This document shows positions 49,374-57,573 of a stretch of 60,868 bases of DNA, piece after piece. Within the stretch, counting starts at the first letter, position 1, and each line of letters opens with the position of its first letter. Origin of the DNA: a virus; IMG/VR virus record IMGVR_UViG_3300042402_003148, positions 1-60,868 of that record; one strand, given 5' to 3'. The position numbers were made by a program, and so were the translations under genes. The notes under the pieces were generated by a model. The model was not told where the DNA came from. It was given only the letters and a program-made list of their open reading frames with translations, and searched no databases.

Positions 49374-49748
49374 TTAATATACAATGTGGATAGCGTCTTT
49401 AATTTTTACATCACCACCATTTCGTTTACCCCATCCTTGGTCGGGGTCTCCTTCACTTTGTGTTGTTGGTATCTTATCTGTGAAATACTTTTCTAATACT
49501 ACGGCAATACCATCACCTGCATTATCATTGAACATCATATCACATACATCACTCCAATGCATTTTCCATTCAAACGAATCTTCATAAGTTCTATCTTTGA
49601 ATACTCTACCATAAGAGTCGTAATGACCTCTCATCTCCTCTATAACCTCACCATTTTTTAATAGATACAATCTTACCGCATCACCACTAAAAGAGTCTGA
49701 TGCAACTGGCAATCCACTCTCTTTACATATAAAACTAAAACATCCCAT
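49374..49748 (-). CDS. Unknown phage-type protein, 124 residues
   Basis: MGCFSFICKESGLPVASDSF is the N-terminus of a small protein type that I associate with phage accessory regions. The rest (LYLLKNGEVIEEMRGHYDSY; YEDSFEWKMHWSDVCDMMF) is beta-rich. No function known. Confidence 0.6.
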   Translation of the reverse strand: MGCFSFICKESGLPVASDSFSGDAVRLYLLKNGEVIEEMRGHYDSYGRVFKDRTYEDSFEWKMHWSDVCDMMFNDNAGDGIAVVLEKYFTDKIPTTQSEGDPDQGWGKRNGGDVKIKDAIHIVY

Positions 49749-49751
49749 AAC

Positions 49752-50084
49752 TTATTTATTTTTTATTTCTTTAATGTGTTTACAATCTTTTCCTCTACTA
49801 AATCCATGTGCGGGACAACTGCAACTCCAAAATCCCTCATCATTTACTACCTTATATACATTGTCTTTACTTCCTTTGATTTTGTATTCTTTTTTCACTT
49901 TGACTTTGTTGAACTCTTTTGGTTTTATGTAGTCAATTTTATCCCAAAGTTTTTCCAATTCATTCCAACTATAATGTCTATTTACTTTAACCCAGCCATC
50001 ACCATCGGAGCTGCATATCACATATTTTTGATTGCTGAATATTCCTTCGTATGAAAATGGTGGATGATTTGATTTGAATCTCAT
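49752..50084 (-). CDS. SWIM zinc-finger protein, 110 residues
   Basis: The C-terminal 30 residues (VYKVVNDEGFWSCSCPAHGF, then DCKHIKEIKNK) form a SWIM zinc finger nearly parallel to that of 47430-48023. The N-terminal 75 residues differ from that gene. It probably arose by shuffling of a shared tail. Confidence 0.65.
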   Translation of the reverse strand: MRFKSNHPPFSYEGIFSNQKYVICSSDGDGWVKVNRHYSWNELEKLWDKIDYIKPKEFNKVKVKKEYKIKGSKDNVYKVVNDEGFWSCSCPAHGFSRGKDCKHIKEIKNK

Positions 50085-50085
50085 G

Positions 50086-50394
50086 TTATAATAATTTTGG
50101 TTTCCAATCGTCAGTCATTAATTTAAGTTTGTCCATTAGACTATCTATGTTCATTATATCCGTATGCTTTATCCAATAGGGATATCTTACACACATTGCT
50201 TCATTACTCCATTTTCCAATTTTGTAATAACCATTTTCTACCGGCCTTCTTTCTAAAATAATAAAATGTCTCATATGTTCTCTCCATACATTAATTCTAT
50301 ATTCATTCCTATTTTCATCAATGTCCTCAATGTAGTTTTTATCATCCCATTCTTTACGGAATAGTTTTTCATAATTCTTTATAGTCAATTTCAT
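50086..50394 (-). CDS. MLTIKN-family protein
   Basis: A 102-residue member: MKLTIKNYEKLFRKEWDDKN, FIILERRPVENGYYKIGKWS (Arg, then Gly-Tyr-Tyr) and a C-terminal helix (NIDSLMDKLKLMTDDWK). It stops 1 nt before the SWIM gene begins. Confidence 0.7.
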   Translation of the reverse strand: MKLTIKNYEKLFRKEWDDKNYIEDIDENRNEYRINVWREHMRHFIILERRPVENGYYKIGKWSNEAMCVRYPYWIKHTDIMNIDSLMDKLKLMTDDWKPKLL

Positions 50395-50404
50395 AACTTA
50401 TATT

Positions 50405-50782
50405 TTACCACCAACTTGTATAATAAACTGTCTTACCTTCTTTGATTGCTTCTCTTGCTTTACTAACGAACTCTAAATCGTAATCATTTTCTTCATCATT
50501 GTTAGAACTTTCACCAAAAAAGAAACCCGATGTATCGGGTAAATTACCATCCTTAATATCTTGTTCTAAATTGTCTAAGTCTTCACTATCCAATACAACA
50601 CAATCACCATTAAAGTCGTCTGATGTTCCACCCTTTGCGTCATATAAGTTCTGCATCCAACCATGTAAGTTAGGGTGCTTTCTCCAATAGTGTAATTCAT
50701 CTTGTTCAAAGTTCTTCGTTGAAAAGTCTACATCCGTTTCCGGTTTTGCTTTTGTAGCTAAAGCGTACATATCTAATCCCAT
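50405..50782 (-). CDS. MGLDMY-type conserved phage protein, 125 residues
   Basis: MGLDMYALATKAKPETDVDF, LHYWRKHPNLHGWMQNLYDA and GNLPDTSGFFFGESSNNDEE match a conserved family common in phage accessory regions. No biochemical function is known to me; database names for this family are unreliable. Confidence 0.7.
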   Translation of the reverse strand: MGLDMYALATKAKPETDVDFSTKNFEQDELHYWRKHPNLHGWMQNLYDAKGGTSDDFNGDCVVLDSEDLDNLEQDIKDGNLPDTSGFFFGESSNNDEENDYDLEFVSKAREAIKEGKTVYYTSWW

Positions 50783-50783
50783 C

Positions 50784-51047
50784 TTAGTTTAAGTTTATAT
50801 TGTTTGTTAATACATTGTTTAATATTCTATCTCCGTTTAATTGTCTAACTATACTTTGCATCTCACTATCCATTGCCGTTGATAACTGAATTAACTCATC
50901 ATTCAAAAACGGACTACCTTCTTCACCAATCAAATGTTGAAATGTTGATATCGTTGCTTGTTTAGTTGCTTGTGGTGTGTGTTCACTTTTTACTATTGAA
51001 CATAATACACCGAATAATTGTGCTATTGCTTTTTCACTATTTGTCAT
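50784..51047 (-). CDS. Unknown helical protein, 87 residues
   Basis: Start ATG 51047 (MTNSEKAIAQLFGVLCSIVK) chosen because the longer frame overlaps the upstream gene. Helical and polar, Thr/Gln-rich. Function unknown. Confidence 0.55.
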   Translation of the reverse strand: MTNSEKAIAQLFGVLCSIVKSEHTPQATKQATISTFQHLIGEEGSPFLNDELIQLSTAMDSEMQSIVRQLNGDRILNNVLTNNINLN

Positions 51048-51057
51048 TTGTTTTAAT

Positions 51058-51789
51058 TTATATGTTACTAACTTTATATTTTCCATCGGTATCTTTATAC
51101 AAATACCTACCACACCTTCTACCAATTGCATTACGCATATCAATCAAAGAATGTAAGTGGTGAATGAAACTTCCACCATTTTGTGTGGTTGCATTACCTC
51201 TCATTACAATATCATAATGACTTTTTAATTGTGAAAATGATACTCTATTACATAGGTAAGTGTAGTCTAATAACTCTTGTGCTATATAACCCCAATCACC
51301 TTTTTGTAATTTGTAATTCTTATTCATATACTTTCGTTTCATTTCCTTTCTACGAAACTTCGGGTCTTGCATTTGAGTTTGATATTGTAATTCCTTAATT
51401 GCCATCAAAGGAGAACTTGGTTTTGATTGTTCGGTATGTTTAACACCATCTGCTAAACTATAACCCATACTACCCAATGTCCTAGCAATCATTACATTCG
51501 TATCATTCAATTGTAAGTTCTTTCGTTCCATACCTTGCTTTTTCCATATCCTTATACGATTTGGATTATCATGATGTAAGTAAATGTCAATGTATTGTGC
51601 TACTCTCCACGGCACATCATTTTGTCTACTTTTACCCCAACTTTTCACTACGGATTTTCTATCACTATGTCTACCTCTCAATGTAACCCACCCAAATATT
51701 TGTTCTAATACTTTTTTCACTTCTAACACCTGCTCCTCATTCTTCATTGGAATAGTTGCGATGTAGTTTGATGTTCTATTTGATGCCAT
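51058..51789 (-). CDS. Unknown basic protein, 243 residues
   Basis: A basic protein with ATIPMKNEEQVLEVKKVLEQ near the N-terminus and VAQYIDIYLHHDNPNRIRIW as a strand-rich middle. The C-terminus contains VSFSQLKSHYDIVMRGNATT, possibly a helix-turn-helix. No family recognised. Confidence 0.55.
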   Translation of the reverse strand: MASNRTSNYIATIPMKNEEQVLEVKKVLEQIFGWVTLRGRHSDRKSVVKSWGKSRQNDVPWRVAQYIDIYLHHDNPNRIRIWKKQGMERKNLQLNDTNVMIARTLGSMGYSLADGVKHTEQSKPSSPLMAIKELQYQTQMQDPKFRRKEMKRKYMNKNYKLQKGDWGYIAQELLDYTYLCNRVSFSQLKSHYDIVMRGNATTQNGGSFIHHLHSLIDMRNAIGRRCGRYLYKDTDGKYKVSNI

Positions 51790-51790
51790 G

Positions 51791-51952
51791 TTATTTAATT
51801 TTCTTTTCGTATTGTTTTGTAATTGTGATTGATTTTAATTCAGTATTATTACTTGCTATATTCATAATAGTAGAATAACTCAATCCCTTAATTGTAATTG
51901 TGTCACCTGATTTAGATACTATTTCAATATCGTGCATCGTTTTGTAATTCAT
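51791..51952 (-). CDS. Small unknown protein, 53 residues
   Basis: ATG 51952 (MNYKTMHDIEIVSKSGDTIT) to TAA 51791. Beta-like with a basic C-terminus. It starts 1 nt after the stop of the ATPase gene and ends 1 nt before the next ATG, so it fills the gap exactly. Confidence 0.6.
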   Translation of the reverse strand: MNYKTMHDIEIVSKSGDTITIKGLSYSTIMNIASNNTELKSITITKQYEKKIK

Positions 51953-51953
51953 A

Positions 51954-53555
51954 TTAAGCCATTGTTTTATATAATGAACTATTTTTGGTAGTTTTCTTCA
52001 CTTCAATTATGGCTGTTTTTTCAGTAACTTCGTATTTAATATATTCACCATCATTATTGAATAGATAAATAAAATCTTTTGGTTCATCCATATAATAAGA
52101 ATATGCAATATCCAACAAATTTATTTCACTTTGTTTTTTTCCATTTATGGCAATAGTCCATCTCTTTTGGAATTGTTCTGGATTATTAAATCTACATTCA
52201 CGTAAAGTATTTGCATCCTCTTTTAATAGTTTTGAAATGGTTATACCACTCATTTTTTTATCCGTTATATCTTTTAATTTCAAATTTAATTTTGAAATTT
52301 TACCAGTTTCTACATATTTAGCCGGTATATAGTTTCTTTCACTTGTGCTTACTTTAATATTGGTGGATGGTTTATTATGTTCCGATAATTCACTTTCGGT
52401 TAATTCACCATTATCCAACATATCGTGGTGGTCACGATATACTTCGACTGCACTTTCATCTGCAATCAAAGTGTATGTTGGTTTAAATGATTCACCATTA
52501 CTATTTACATAGTAACCAGAAAATCTACCAACTAAACTTTGTGCCGTTGTACTACCAACCGATGATGTATCATATCCAAAACGAATCGCATCTTGCATTT
52601 TTAAATCTTGACTCAATCTAACACCAGCACCCAAACCATCAATCATAACCAATACAACTTTATTAATTAATGCCTCTGATTGTGCTTCATTGATTTTACT
52701 TTTTATATAGTCTTTAGCTTTTGTAGAATCATACGCATCTATTGTTGTGTATTGTGGATACTTTTTATTAAAGTATTCAATAACATTGTCACATAATGTA
52801 ATTGATGTATTATCTATTTCTGCTCTAAGTTTAATTTTGATAATTGCCAAACCATTTCGTCTACCTTCAAATGCTGCTTCAAATGCTTTCCAAAACTTTT
52901 TTGTAAACTTACCATCGTTAATTGCATAATCACCATCTCTCGGGTCTCCGATATCAATTATTTTTCCTTCGGTTAAGATTTCTCTCGGTCCAAAGTAGTT
53001 TTTACCAACAGGTAATTTAATATGAGATGTTGTAATCGAAACACCATCCAACAATTGTGAATATACAATAGTATAATTTGTTGCTCCAATTAAAACAATA
53101 TGACAATTATAATTTGCAATTGGATTATTGGCAGAATCTAACGCTGATAATAATTGTTTCAACATACCTTCTTCACCATTTCCAAATTCAGCTTCTTCAA
53201 TGATGATTAAACTATATTTTCTAATCAATAAATCAAATTCATTTGGATTTGTTTTTAATAATGTCACTAACGCATGTAATTTAAGAGTACCGGCCAATGA
53301 ACCATAATCATTTTCTACTTGCGACCATAAATGTATGTGTGGGTATGTAAGTGTAATCAATGGTTTACTATTAAATTTTCTTATATACTCTCTACATATC
53401 ATTTGTGTAGCATTTGTTTTACCAGATTGTACCTCACCATGCAATACCGAAAATCCTATCGAGTATCTTTTCTTTTTTTGTTGTTCGATGTTTAACATAA
53501 CTTGTTCTACAACTTCTTCTACCGTATTTGGTGTTATAACTTCAATTCTTTTCAT
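51954..53555 (-). CDS. SF2-helicase-like P-loop ATPase, 533 residues
   Basis: Walker A is at residues 40-48 (GEVQSGKTNA) and Walker B at 115-123 (SLIIIEEAE). GATNYTIVYSQLLDGVSITT resembles motif III surroundings, and TAQSLVGRFSGYYVNSNGES (about 338-357) resembles motif VI (Q..GR..G). It might be a Z1-type or restriction/helicase-related ATPase. No nuclease or DNA-binding domain is seen. The C-terminal 150 residues are unassigned. Confidence 0.65.
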   Translation of the reverse strand: MKRIEVITPNTVEEVVEQVMLNIEQQKKKRYSIGFSVLHGEVQSGKTNATQMICREYIRKFNSKPLITLTYPHIHLWSQVENDYGSLAGTLKLHALVTLLKTNPNEFDLLIRKYSLIIIEEAEFGNGEEGMLKQLLSALDSANNPIANYNCHIVLIGATNYTIVYSQLLDGVSITTSHIKLPVGKNYFGPREILTEGKIIDIGDPRDGDYAINDGKFTKKFWKAFEAAFEGRRNGLAIIKIKLRAEIDNTSITLCDNVIEYFNKKYPQYTTIDAYDSTKAKDYIKSKINEAQSEALINKVVLVMIDGLGAGVRLSQDLKMQDAIRFGYDTSSVGSTTAQSLVGRFSGYYVNSNGESFKPTYTLIADESAVEVYRDHHDMLDNGELTESELSEHNKPSTNIKVSTSERNYIPAKYVETGKISKLNLKLKDITDKKMSGITISKLLKEDANTLRECRFNNPEQFQKRWTIAINGKKQSEINLLDIAYSYYMDEPKDFIYLFNNDGEYIKYEVTEKTAIIEVKKTTKNSSLYKTMA

Positions 53556-53584
53556 TTTCTTTTGTTTATTTTTTAATTATTTTA

Positions 53585-53932
53585 TTAAAGGTACTCAGGT
53601 CCGTATATACCATAACGAGCAGTTCCGTCAATGATATTTCCTCTCGCGTGTTTTGCTGGTGCTTTCCACGTTGCACATTTTAATAAGTCACCTTTCTTAA
53701 TTGGTGAACCTTTTAAGTCCCCATCCACTCTACTAATGAAACCCCAACAAGATGTTCCATACCATAAACGAATATACTTTTGTCCAACCTCAACTGTTAA
53801 CTCTTTCCATTGATTAACCATATCTGCTTTCACATAGTGGTCTTTTCTTTGAATGTTTAGTTTGTTAATAAAGTTTGCAACAATAGGATTACCTTTAAGG
53901 TATTCCATTGATTTTTGATTTGTTGTTCTCAT
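53585..53932 (-). CDS. Unknown protein, 115 residues
   Basis: Starts MRTTNQKSMEYLKGNPIVAN and has a Trp/Cys-containing beta core (IRLWYGTSCWGFISRVDGDL; LKCATWKAPAKHARGNIID). A folded domain of this kind is common in phage accessory regions, but I cannot name it. Confidence 0.6.
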   Translation of the reverse strand: MRTTNQKSMEYLKGNPIVANFINKLNIQRKDHYVKADMVNQWKELTVEVGQKYIRLWYGTSCWGFISRVDGDLKGSPIKKGDLLKCATWKAPAKHARGNIIDGTARYGIYGPEYL

Positions 53933-53936
53933 ATTG

Positions 53937-54137
53937 TTATTTTTTCACTTCGTTATGTAATGCGGTTTGTATTTTATCCAACAACTGAACTGACTTATCT
54001 AATTCTCTATCAAAATAATTTTCTAATTCAGGTGTAGTTCTTTTAGCTATCTCAACCAATTCTTTGTGAGACTCTACTCCTTTACTAACTACATAATAAA
54101 GGTCATTCAATTCCATCAATGTTAATTCTAAATTCAT
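53937..54137 (-). CDS. Unknown small helical protein, 66 residues
   Basis: Helical and charged (MNLELTLMELNDLYYVVSKG; LDKSVQLLDKIQTALHNEVK). No family recognised. Confidence 0.55.
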   Translation of the reverse strand: MNLELTLMELNDLYYVVSKGVESHKELVEIAKRTTPELENYFDRELDKSVQLLDKIQTALHNEVKK

Positions 54138-54143
54138 ATTATA

Positions 54144-54407
54144 TTATTTATAGTTTCCTTTAATTCCTTTACTAACTCCATACCCTTGTCTTTGTGATAG
54201 TGTGTATAATCTATCAGCATCTTCTTTAGGCATAATTTGTATCTCATTACCTGTCTTATGATTTGCAATTGCAACACCACCAACTTTTTGAATAGTGGAA
54301 CAATCAACACAACTTTTGTAACCATATTTCACTACTCGCAAAACTGGCATCTTACCACCACACTTTACACATTCTGTCATTTCTAATTTTACTTTCACTC
54401 CTTTCAT
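54144..54407 (-). CDS. Zinc-ribbon protein, 87 residues
   Basis: TECVKCGGKMPVLRVVKYGY with KSCVDCSTIQKVGGV gives two CxxC pairs, a zinc ribbon like those of TraR/DksA-type or related phage proteins. NHKTGNEIQIMPKEDADRLY follows. It may contact RNA polymerase, but no secondary-channel coiled coil is present. Confidence 0.65.
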   Translation of the reverse strand: MKGVKVKLEMTECVKCGGKMPVLRVVKYGYKSCVDCSTIQKVGGVAIANHKTGNEIQIMPKEDADRLYTLSQRQGYGVSKGIKGNYK

Positions 54408-54408
54408 A

Positions 54409-54819
54409 TTATCTATCGTTGTTTAATGTGAATAATTTTCTTTCAGTTTCAGTATAAGGTTTAAACCAACTCTTAATTACTCTATGTGTTAAATCATCTC
54501 CGTTACTATCCTTATCATTGTATTCTTGTTTGACTAAAGATAAAACTCTATCTAACAAATCATCAGCATCGTACCTACATACTGAAATCAATATGTGTAA
54601 TTTTTCTTCAATTTGTCTTTCAAAACTACGACCATTCATATAAACATTGTGGTCATCACTCATCATATAGGAATAGTCGTGTCGTTTCACTTCATCCATA
54701 AACTCACCATACAATTTACTTTCTTCATTATACGCATCATTGATAAATGCATCGTTATTTACTTTCATATTTTCTTTTTTTAATTGTTGTGCAAATGCAA
54801 CTATTTGATAATAATTCAT
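54409..54819 (-). CDS. Unknown protein, 136 residues
   Basis: Starts MNYYQIVAFAQQLKKENMKV; helical and acidic (YGEFMDEVKRHDYSYMMSDD). It follows the gp88-like gene by 1 nt and is probably co-transcribed with it. Function unknown. Confidence 0.55.
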   Translation of the reverse strand: MNYYQIVAFAQQLKKENMKVNNDAFINDAYNEESKLYGEFMDEVKRHDYSYMMSDDHNVYMNGRSFERQIEEKLHILISVCRYDADDLLDRVLSLVKQEYNDKDSNGDDLTHRVIKSWFKPYTETERKLFTLNNDR

Positions 54820-54820
54820 A

Positions 54821-55666
54821 CTATTTTATTTTAAGTTTACTTTGTGCTGCTTTTGTTATCATAGGGTTAACATCATACACACTAAATTGACTATCCATTG
54901 GTATAATGAATTTGTTATTAGATGTGTCAATCTTATTACGGACAAACTTAAACTTCAATCCTACAATAACACCTTGTTCATCCAAATATCTCATATCGTA
55001 TTCATCACCATCAATTACCTTATAACCCATAAATGTAGTAGGTAATTGTTTACCTTCAAATACCATTGCAACTCTACCTTTATTTTCACTTAACAATTCT
55101 AATGATTGTAACATATTATAACCACTAAAAGAATAAGTCAAATCATAGTTAGGATATTTGTCCATTAACTTAAATCGTTTACTTACCTTTGTATAATCAT
55201 AGAATTGAGTATCGTTAAACAATTCTAATATGTTTCGTTTACCATTTAATTTGAAAGTAGTAATATCAATATCACTCGTACCATTGATACGAACTGAAAA
55301 ACGATAACCTAATTGTTCAGCGTTATATTTAGCTTTTTCAATTTCGGTTACCAACCAACTCATAAAGAAATTTCTATGTTCAAAGAATAATTTAGTTTTT
55401 GCAATCCTTGCTTTATTAATATTATTCTTTTTGACATCAATACGATTATGTCCACTTTCAGTTAAACACGCCGTTCTACATTCTTCGGTAGACATTGGAC
55501 AAACATTATAACCCGATTGACTAGCGGGAGCGAGATACAAAATGTAAGTCATTTCGTTATACTTTAACCCTTTAGCGATTTTTGAACTACTCGCGACACT
55601 ACCTAAATAAGATAACTTAGTTAATTTCTTCGCCGAACTAATTGTTGTAAATTTCATTATATTCAT
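54821..55666 (-). CDS. gp88-family protein under iteron-linked promoter B
   Basis: A 281-residue protein. TYILYLAPASQSGYNVCPMS and EECRTACLTESGHNRIDVKK are the Cys-containing signature of the phage gene-product-88 family. RINGTSDIDITTFKLNGKRN and YDLTYSFSGYNMLQSLELLS follow. Biochemical function unknown; the Cys residues suggest a metal site. Start is ATG 55666, with a second ATG at 55657. Promoter B and the dyad repeats lie directly upstream. Confidence 0.8.
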   Translation of the reverse strand: MNIMKFTTISSAKKLTKLSYLGSVASSSKIAKGLKYNEMTYILYLAPASQSGYNVCPMSTEECRTACLTESGHNRIDVKKNNINKARIAKTKLFFEHRNFFMSWLVTEIEKAKYNAEQLGYRFSVRINGTSDIDITTFKLNGKRNILELFNDTQFYDYTKVSKRFKLMDKYPNYDLTYSFSGYNMLQSLELLSENKGRVAMVFEGKQLPTTFMGYKVIDGDEYDMRYLDEQGVIVGLKFKFVRNKIDTSNNKFIIPMDSQFSVYDVNPMITKAAQSKLKIK

Positions 55667-55713
55667 ATTATATTTTTTTTATATATGTTGGGGTGTACTT
55701 TAACCCGATACTC

Positions 55714-55744
55714 TAAGGTACGACTTTTTGGGTTACTGGCAATA
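55714..55744 (-). promoter_or_regulatory. Variant promoter B (TATTGCCA-N13-TCGTACCTTA)
   Basis: It matches promoter A in the ATTGCCA box, the 13-nt spacing and the TCGTAyCTT downstream box. A possible 5' hairpin (CGGGTT...ACACCC, about 55688-55708) follows. It drives the gp88-like gene. Confidence 0.7.
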
Positions 55745-55750
55745 CCATTA

Positions 55751-55791
55751 TGAAACTATTTTGAAAAGTTTTTATGGGCAATCAACGAGTT
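55751..55791. repeat. 41-bp identical block, copy B
   Basis: Identical over 41 bp to 33055-33095. It joins the variant promoter to the dyad repeats. Confidence 0.85.
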
Positions 55792-55928
55792 ACATATATG
55801 TTTTTTTGTAATAAACATAACCCATTGAGGGCCAATAAGTTAGAATTTGAGGTCTAAAGCGTTATGGGCCAATGAGTTATATATACGAAAAACCCCCATT
55901 TCATAACTCGTTGATTTCTAAGGAGTTA
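55768..55928. repeat. 25-bp dyad repeat array B (4 units)
   Basis: Units lie at 55768-55792, 55818-55842, 55855-55879 and 55904-55928. Each has the 25-bp length and the AGTTA right end seen in array A. The TAAAGCG variant at 55855 matches the variant unit at 33274. Spacing is 12-25 nt. Confidence 0.8.
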
Positions 55929-55943
55929 TAAAATAGGGGTTTT
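55889..55943 (-). terminator. Large terminator hairpin containing a dyad unit
   Basis: The arms AAAACCCC[C]ATTT[C]ATAACTC and the inverted GAGTTAT[A]AAAT[A]GGGGTTTT pair over about 22 bp. In minus-sense RNA the two odd positions are G-U pairs, and a T run follows. It would end the DUF262-HNH transcript. The last dyad unit forms the top of the stem. Confidence 0.75.
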
Positions 55944-55975
55944 GGGGTTATATTATGAATTTAATCTATATATAA

Positions 55976-57454
55976 CTACACATTTTGATTTACCATTAAT
56001 TCATCGGTATTTAATTGTAAATTGGAAAGGTCTACTCCGTTCATTTTCTTAACAGCGTGTACCCAACCATCCCAAGGTAAAGAACTTTTCATTGAATTAC
56101 AGTCTTTACAAGATACTGCTAAGTTTTCATATATAGTTCTACCACCTCTACTATGTGGTATCATATGGTCACCAATTGCTTGATTCAATTCAATCGACTC
56201 ATTACAATATACACACTTACAATTTTGTTCATCTAATTTTGATTCTATTTCACTTCGAGAGAATGTTCTTTTATCATCTTTATAGATAATACCTGTGTTA
56301 TTAATTTCACTTATTAAACATCCAATTACGAATTCAATATAATCTTTATCAGTACCCAAACGCCATACAGTTGCAAAATCCGATATCTCACCATTTTTGT
56401 CGGTATACATCAATTTTTTGTTTTTTCTACATTTAGAAATTGCTGAATAGAATTTTTCTATGAATACATCAGGTTGTGAAATTGACCCACCCAATGCAGT
56501 ATAATGATTAAGTAATAACATTAAATGTAATAAATCTTTCTTTTTTGTTTCTTTGACCTTCCATGATTTCGTACTTACCAATTTATCCAAAATGGATAAA
56601 ATCGATTGGAAATCTTTTTGATTTTTTTTGTTAAATTCAGTTGGACTATCTTTCATTATGGTATATAATTTATTTAACTCATTTTGAGAAAATGTTTGAA
56701 TACCATTTTTATAAATAACCAAATATAAATAAGACATCATCTCATCCATAGTACGACCATAGTGTGGAAAACTAAAATACTTTAGTTGTAATTTACCATC
56801 CACATCTTGAAATTTAGAAAATTCATAAGCTGGATTGGGGTAAAATGCAATTTGTCTTATAAAGTCAGCGAAATCGGATACTTGTGGACTTCTTTTATCT
56901 TGTGCGGATAATGGGTTACCATTATTAATACCAATAAATCTTTCAACGGCATTTTCCAAAGAAATATAAGAAGCTACAACCAAAAACCTGTACTCAATGA
57001 ATTTAATACGAATTTGGTCTGGTAAACCAGAGTAATGCATATCACCACAATCAATCCCATCGATTACCAATCCTTTTGGAGTTTTAACACAATCATCAAA
57101 TATAGCTTTTAATGTTCTCAATCTTTGTTGAGCATCTAATACTTCATAATGATTTTCTTTTGAATTGTACCATAGTTCTACAGTACCAACAGGTTCCCCC
57201 ATTAAATAAGATTTAAACAAACTTCTTTGCCAAGGATGACCTTTGCCCAATGTTACATCATTGAATAAATACATTCTTTGAATGTTTGGGTTAAATACGA
57301 ATTTAACTTTTCCAACTTGAAAATCTTGTGATGTAAAAGAGGTGTACTTGTAATCGGGATTTGGTAGATTGCCAATTTGGTTATCTTTTAATACACCCAC
57401 TAGGTCAATTATGAAGCCCGAACCTATAAGGGCTTTCTGGATTTGTTTTTCCAT
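55976..57454 (-). CDS. DUF262 (GmrSD/ParB-like) plus HNH nuclease protein
   Basis: A 492-residue protein from ATG 57454 (MEKQIQKALIGSGFIIDLVG); a TTG frame reaches 57481. VLDAQQRLRTLKAIFDDCVK is the DUF262 [DE]xQQR motif, used for nucleotide-driven DNA cutting in GmrSD-type systems. The C-terminus has CKCVYCNESIELNQAIGDHM-IPHSRGG and CKDCNS, an HNH nuclease with Zn-binding Cys pairs. It may be a restriction-like nuclease against competing phages or host DNA. The leader contains a hairpin and a palindrome. Confidence 0.85.
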   Translation of the reverse strand: MEKQIQKALIGSGFIIDLVGVLKDNQIGNLPNPDYKYTSFTSQDFQVGKVKFVFNPNIQRMYLFNDVTLGKGHPWQRSLFKSYLMGEPVGTVELWYNSKENHYEVLDAQQRLRTLKAIFDDCVKTPKGLVIDGIDCGDMHYSGLPDQIRIKFIEYRFLVVASYISLENAVERFIGINNGNPLSAQDKRSPQVSDFADFIRQIAFYPNPAYEFSKFQDVDGKLQLKYFSFPHYGRTMDEMMSYLYLVIYKNGIQTFSQNELNKLYTIMKDSPTEFNKKNQKDFQSILSILDKLVSTKSWKVKETKKKDLLHLMLLLNHYTALGGSISQPDVFIEKFYSAISKCRKNKKLMYTDKNGEISDFATVWRLGTDKDYIEFVIGCLISEINNTGIIYKDDKRTFSRSEIESKLDEQNCKCVYCNESIELNQAIGDHMIPHSRGGRTIYENLAVSCKDCNSMKSSLPWDGWVHAVKKMNGVDLSNLQLNTDELMVNQNV

Positions 57455-57480
57455 TTTGTTTTGTTTTTCTGGATTCGCCA

Positions 57481-57572
57481 AACTAATTAGTTTAGTTATC
57501 CATTTTGTTAAAAATAAGGCAATATGCCTGTTGTTATAATTAAATATACAAATAATTTTTTATTCTACCAAA
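57481..57572 (-). promoter_or_regulatory. Promoter and leader of the DUF262-HNH gene
   Basis: A site TTTGGTAG-N13-TTGTATATTT (57542-57572) overlaps the end of the ligase gene. Downstream, AGGC-ATATT-GCCT followed by TATTTTT (57512-57529) could terminate or attenuate. Next come a minimal ORF (ATG GAT AAC TAA) and the palindrome AACTAATTAGTT (57481-57492), a possible operator. The leader is long (about 80 nt), which suggests regulation. Confidence 0.55.
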
Positions 57573-57573
57573 T

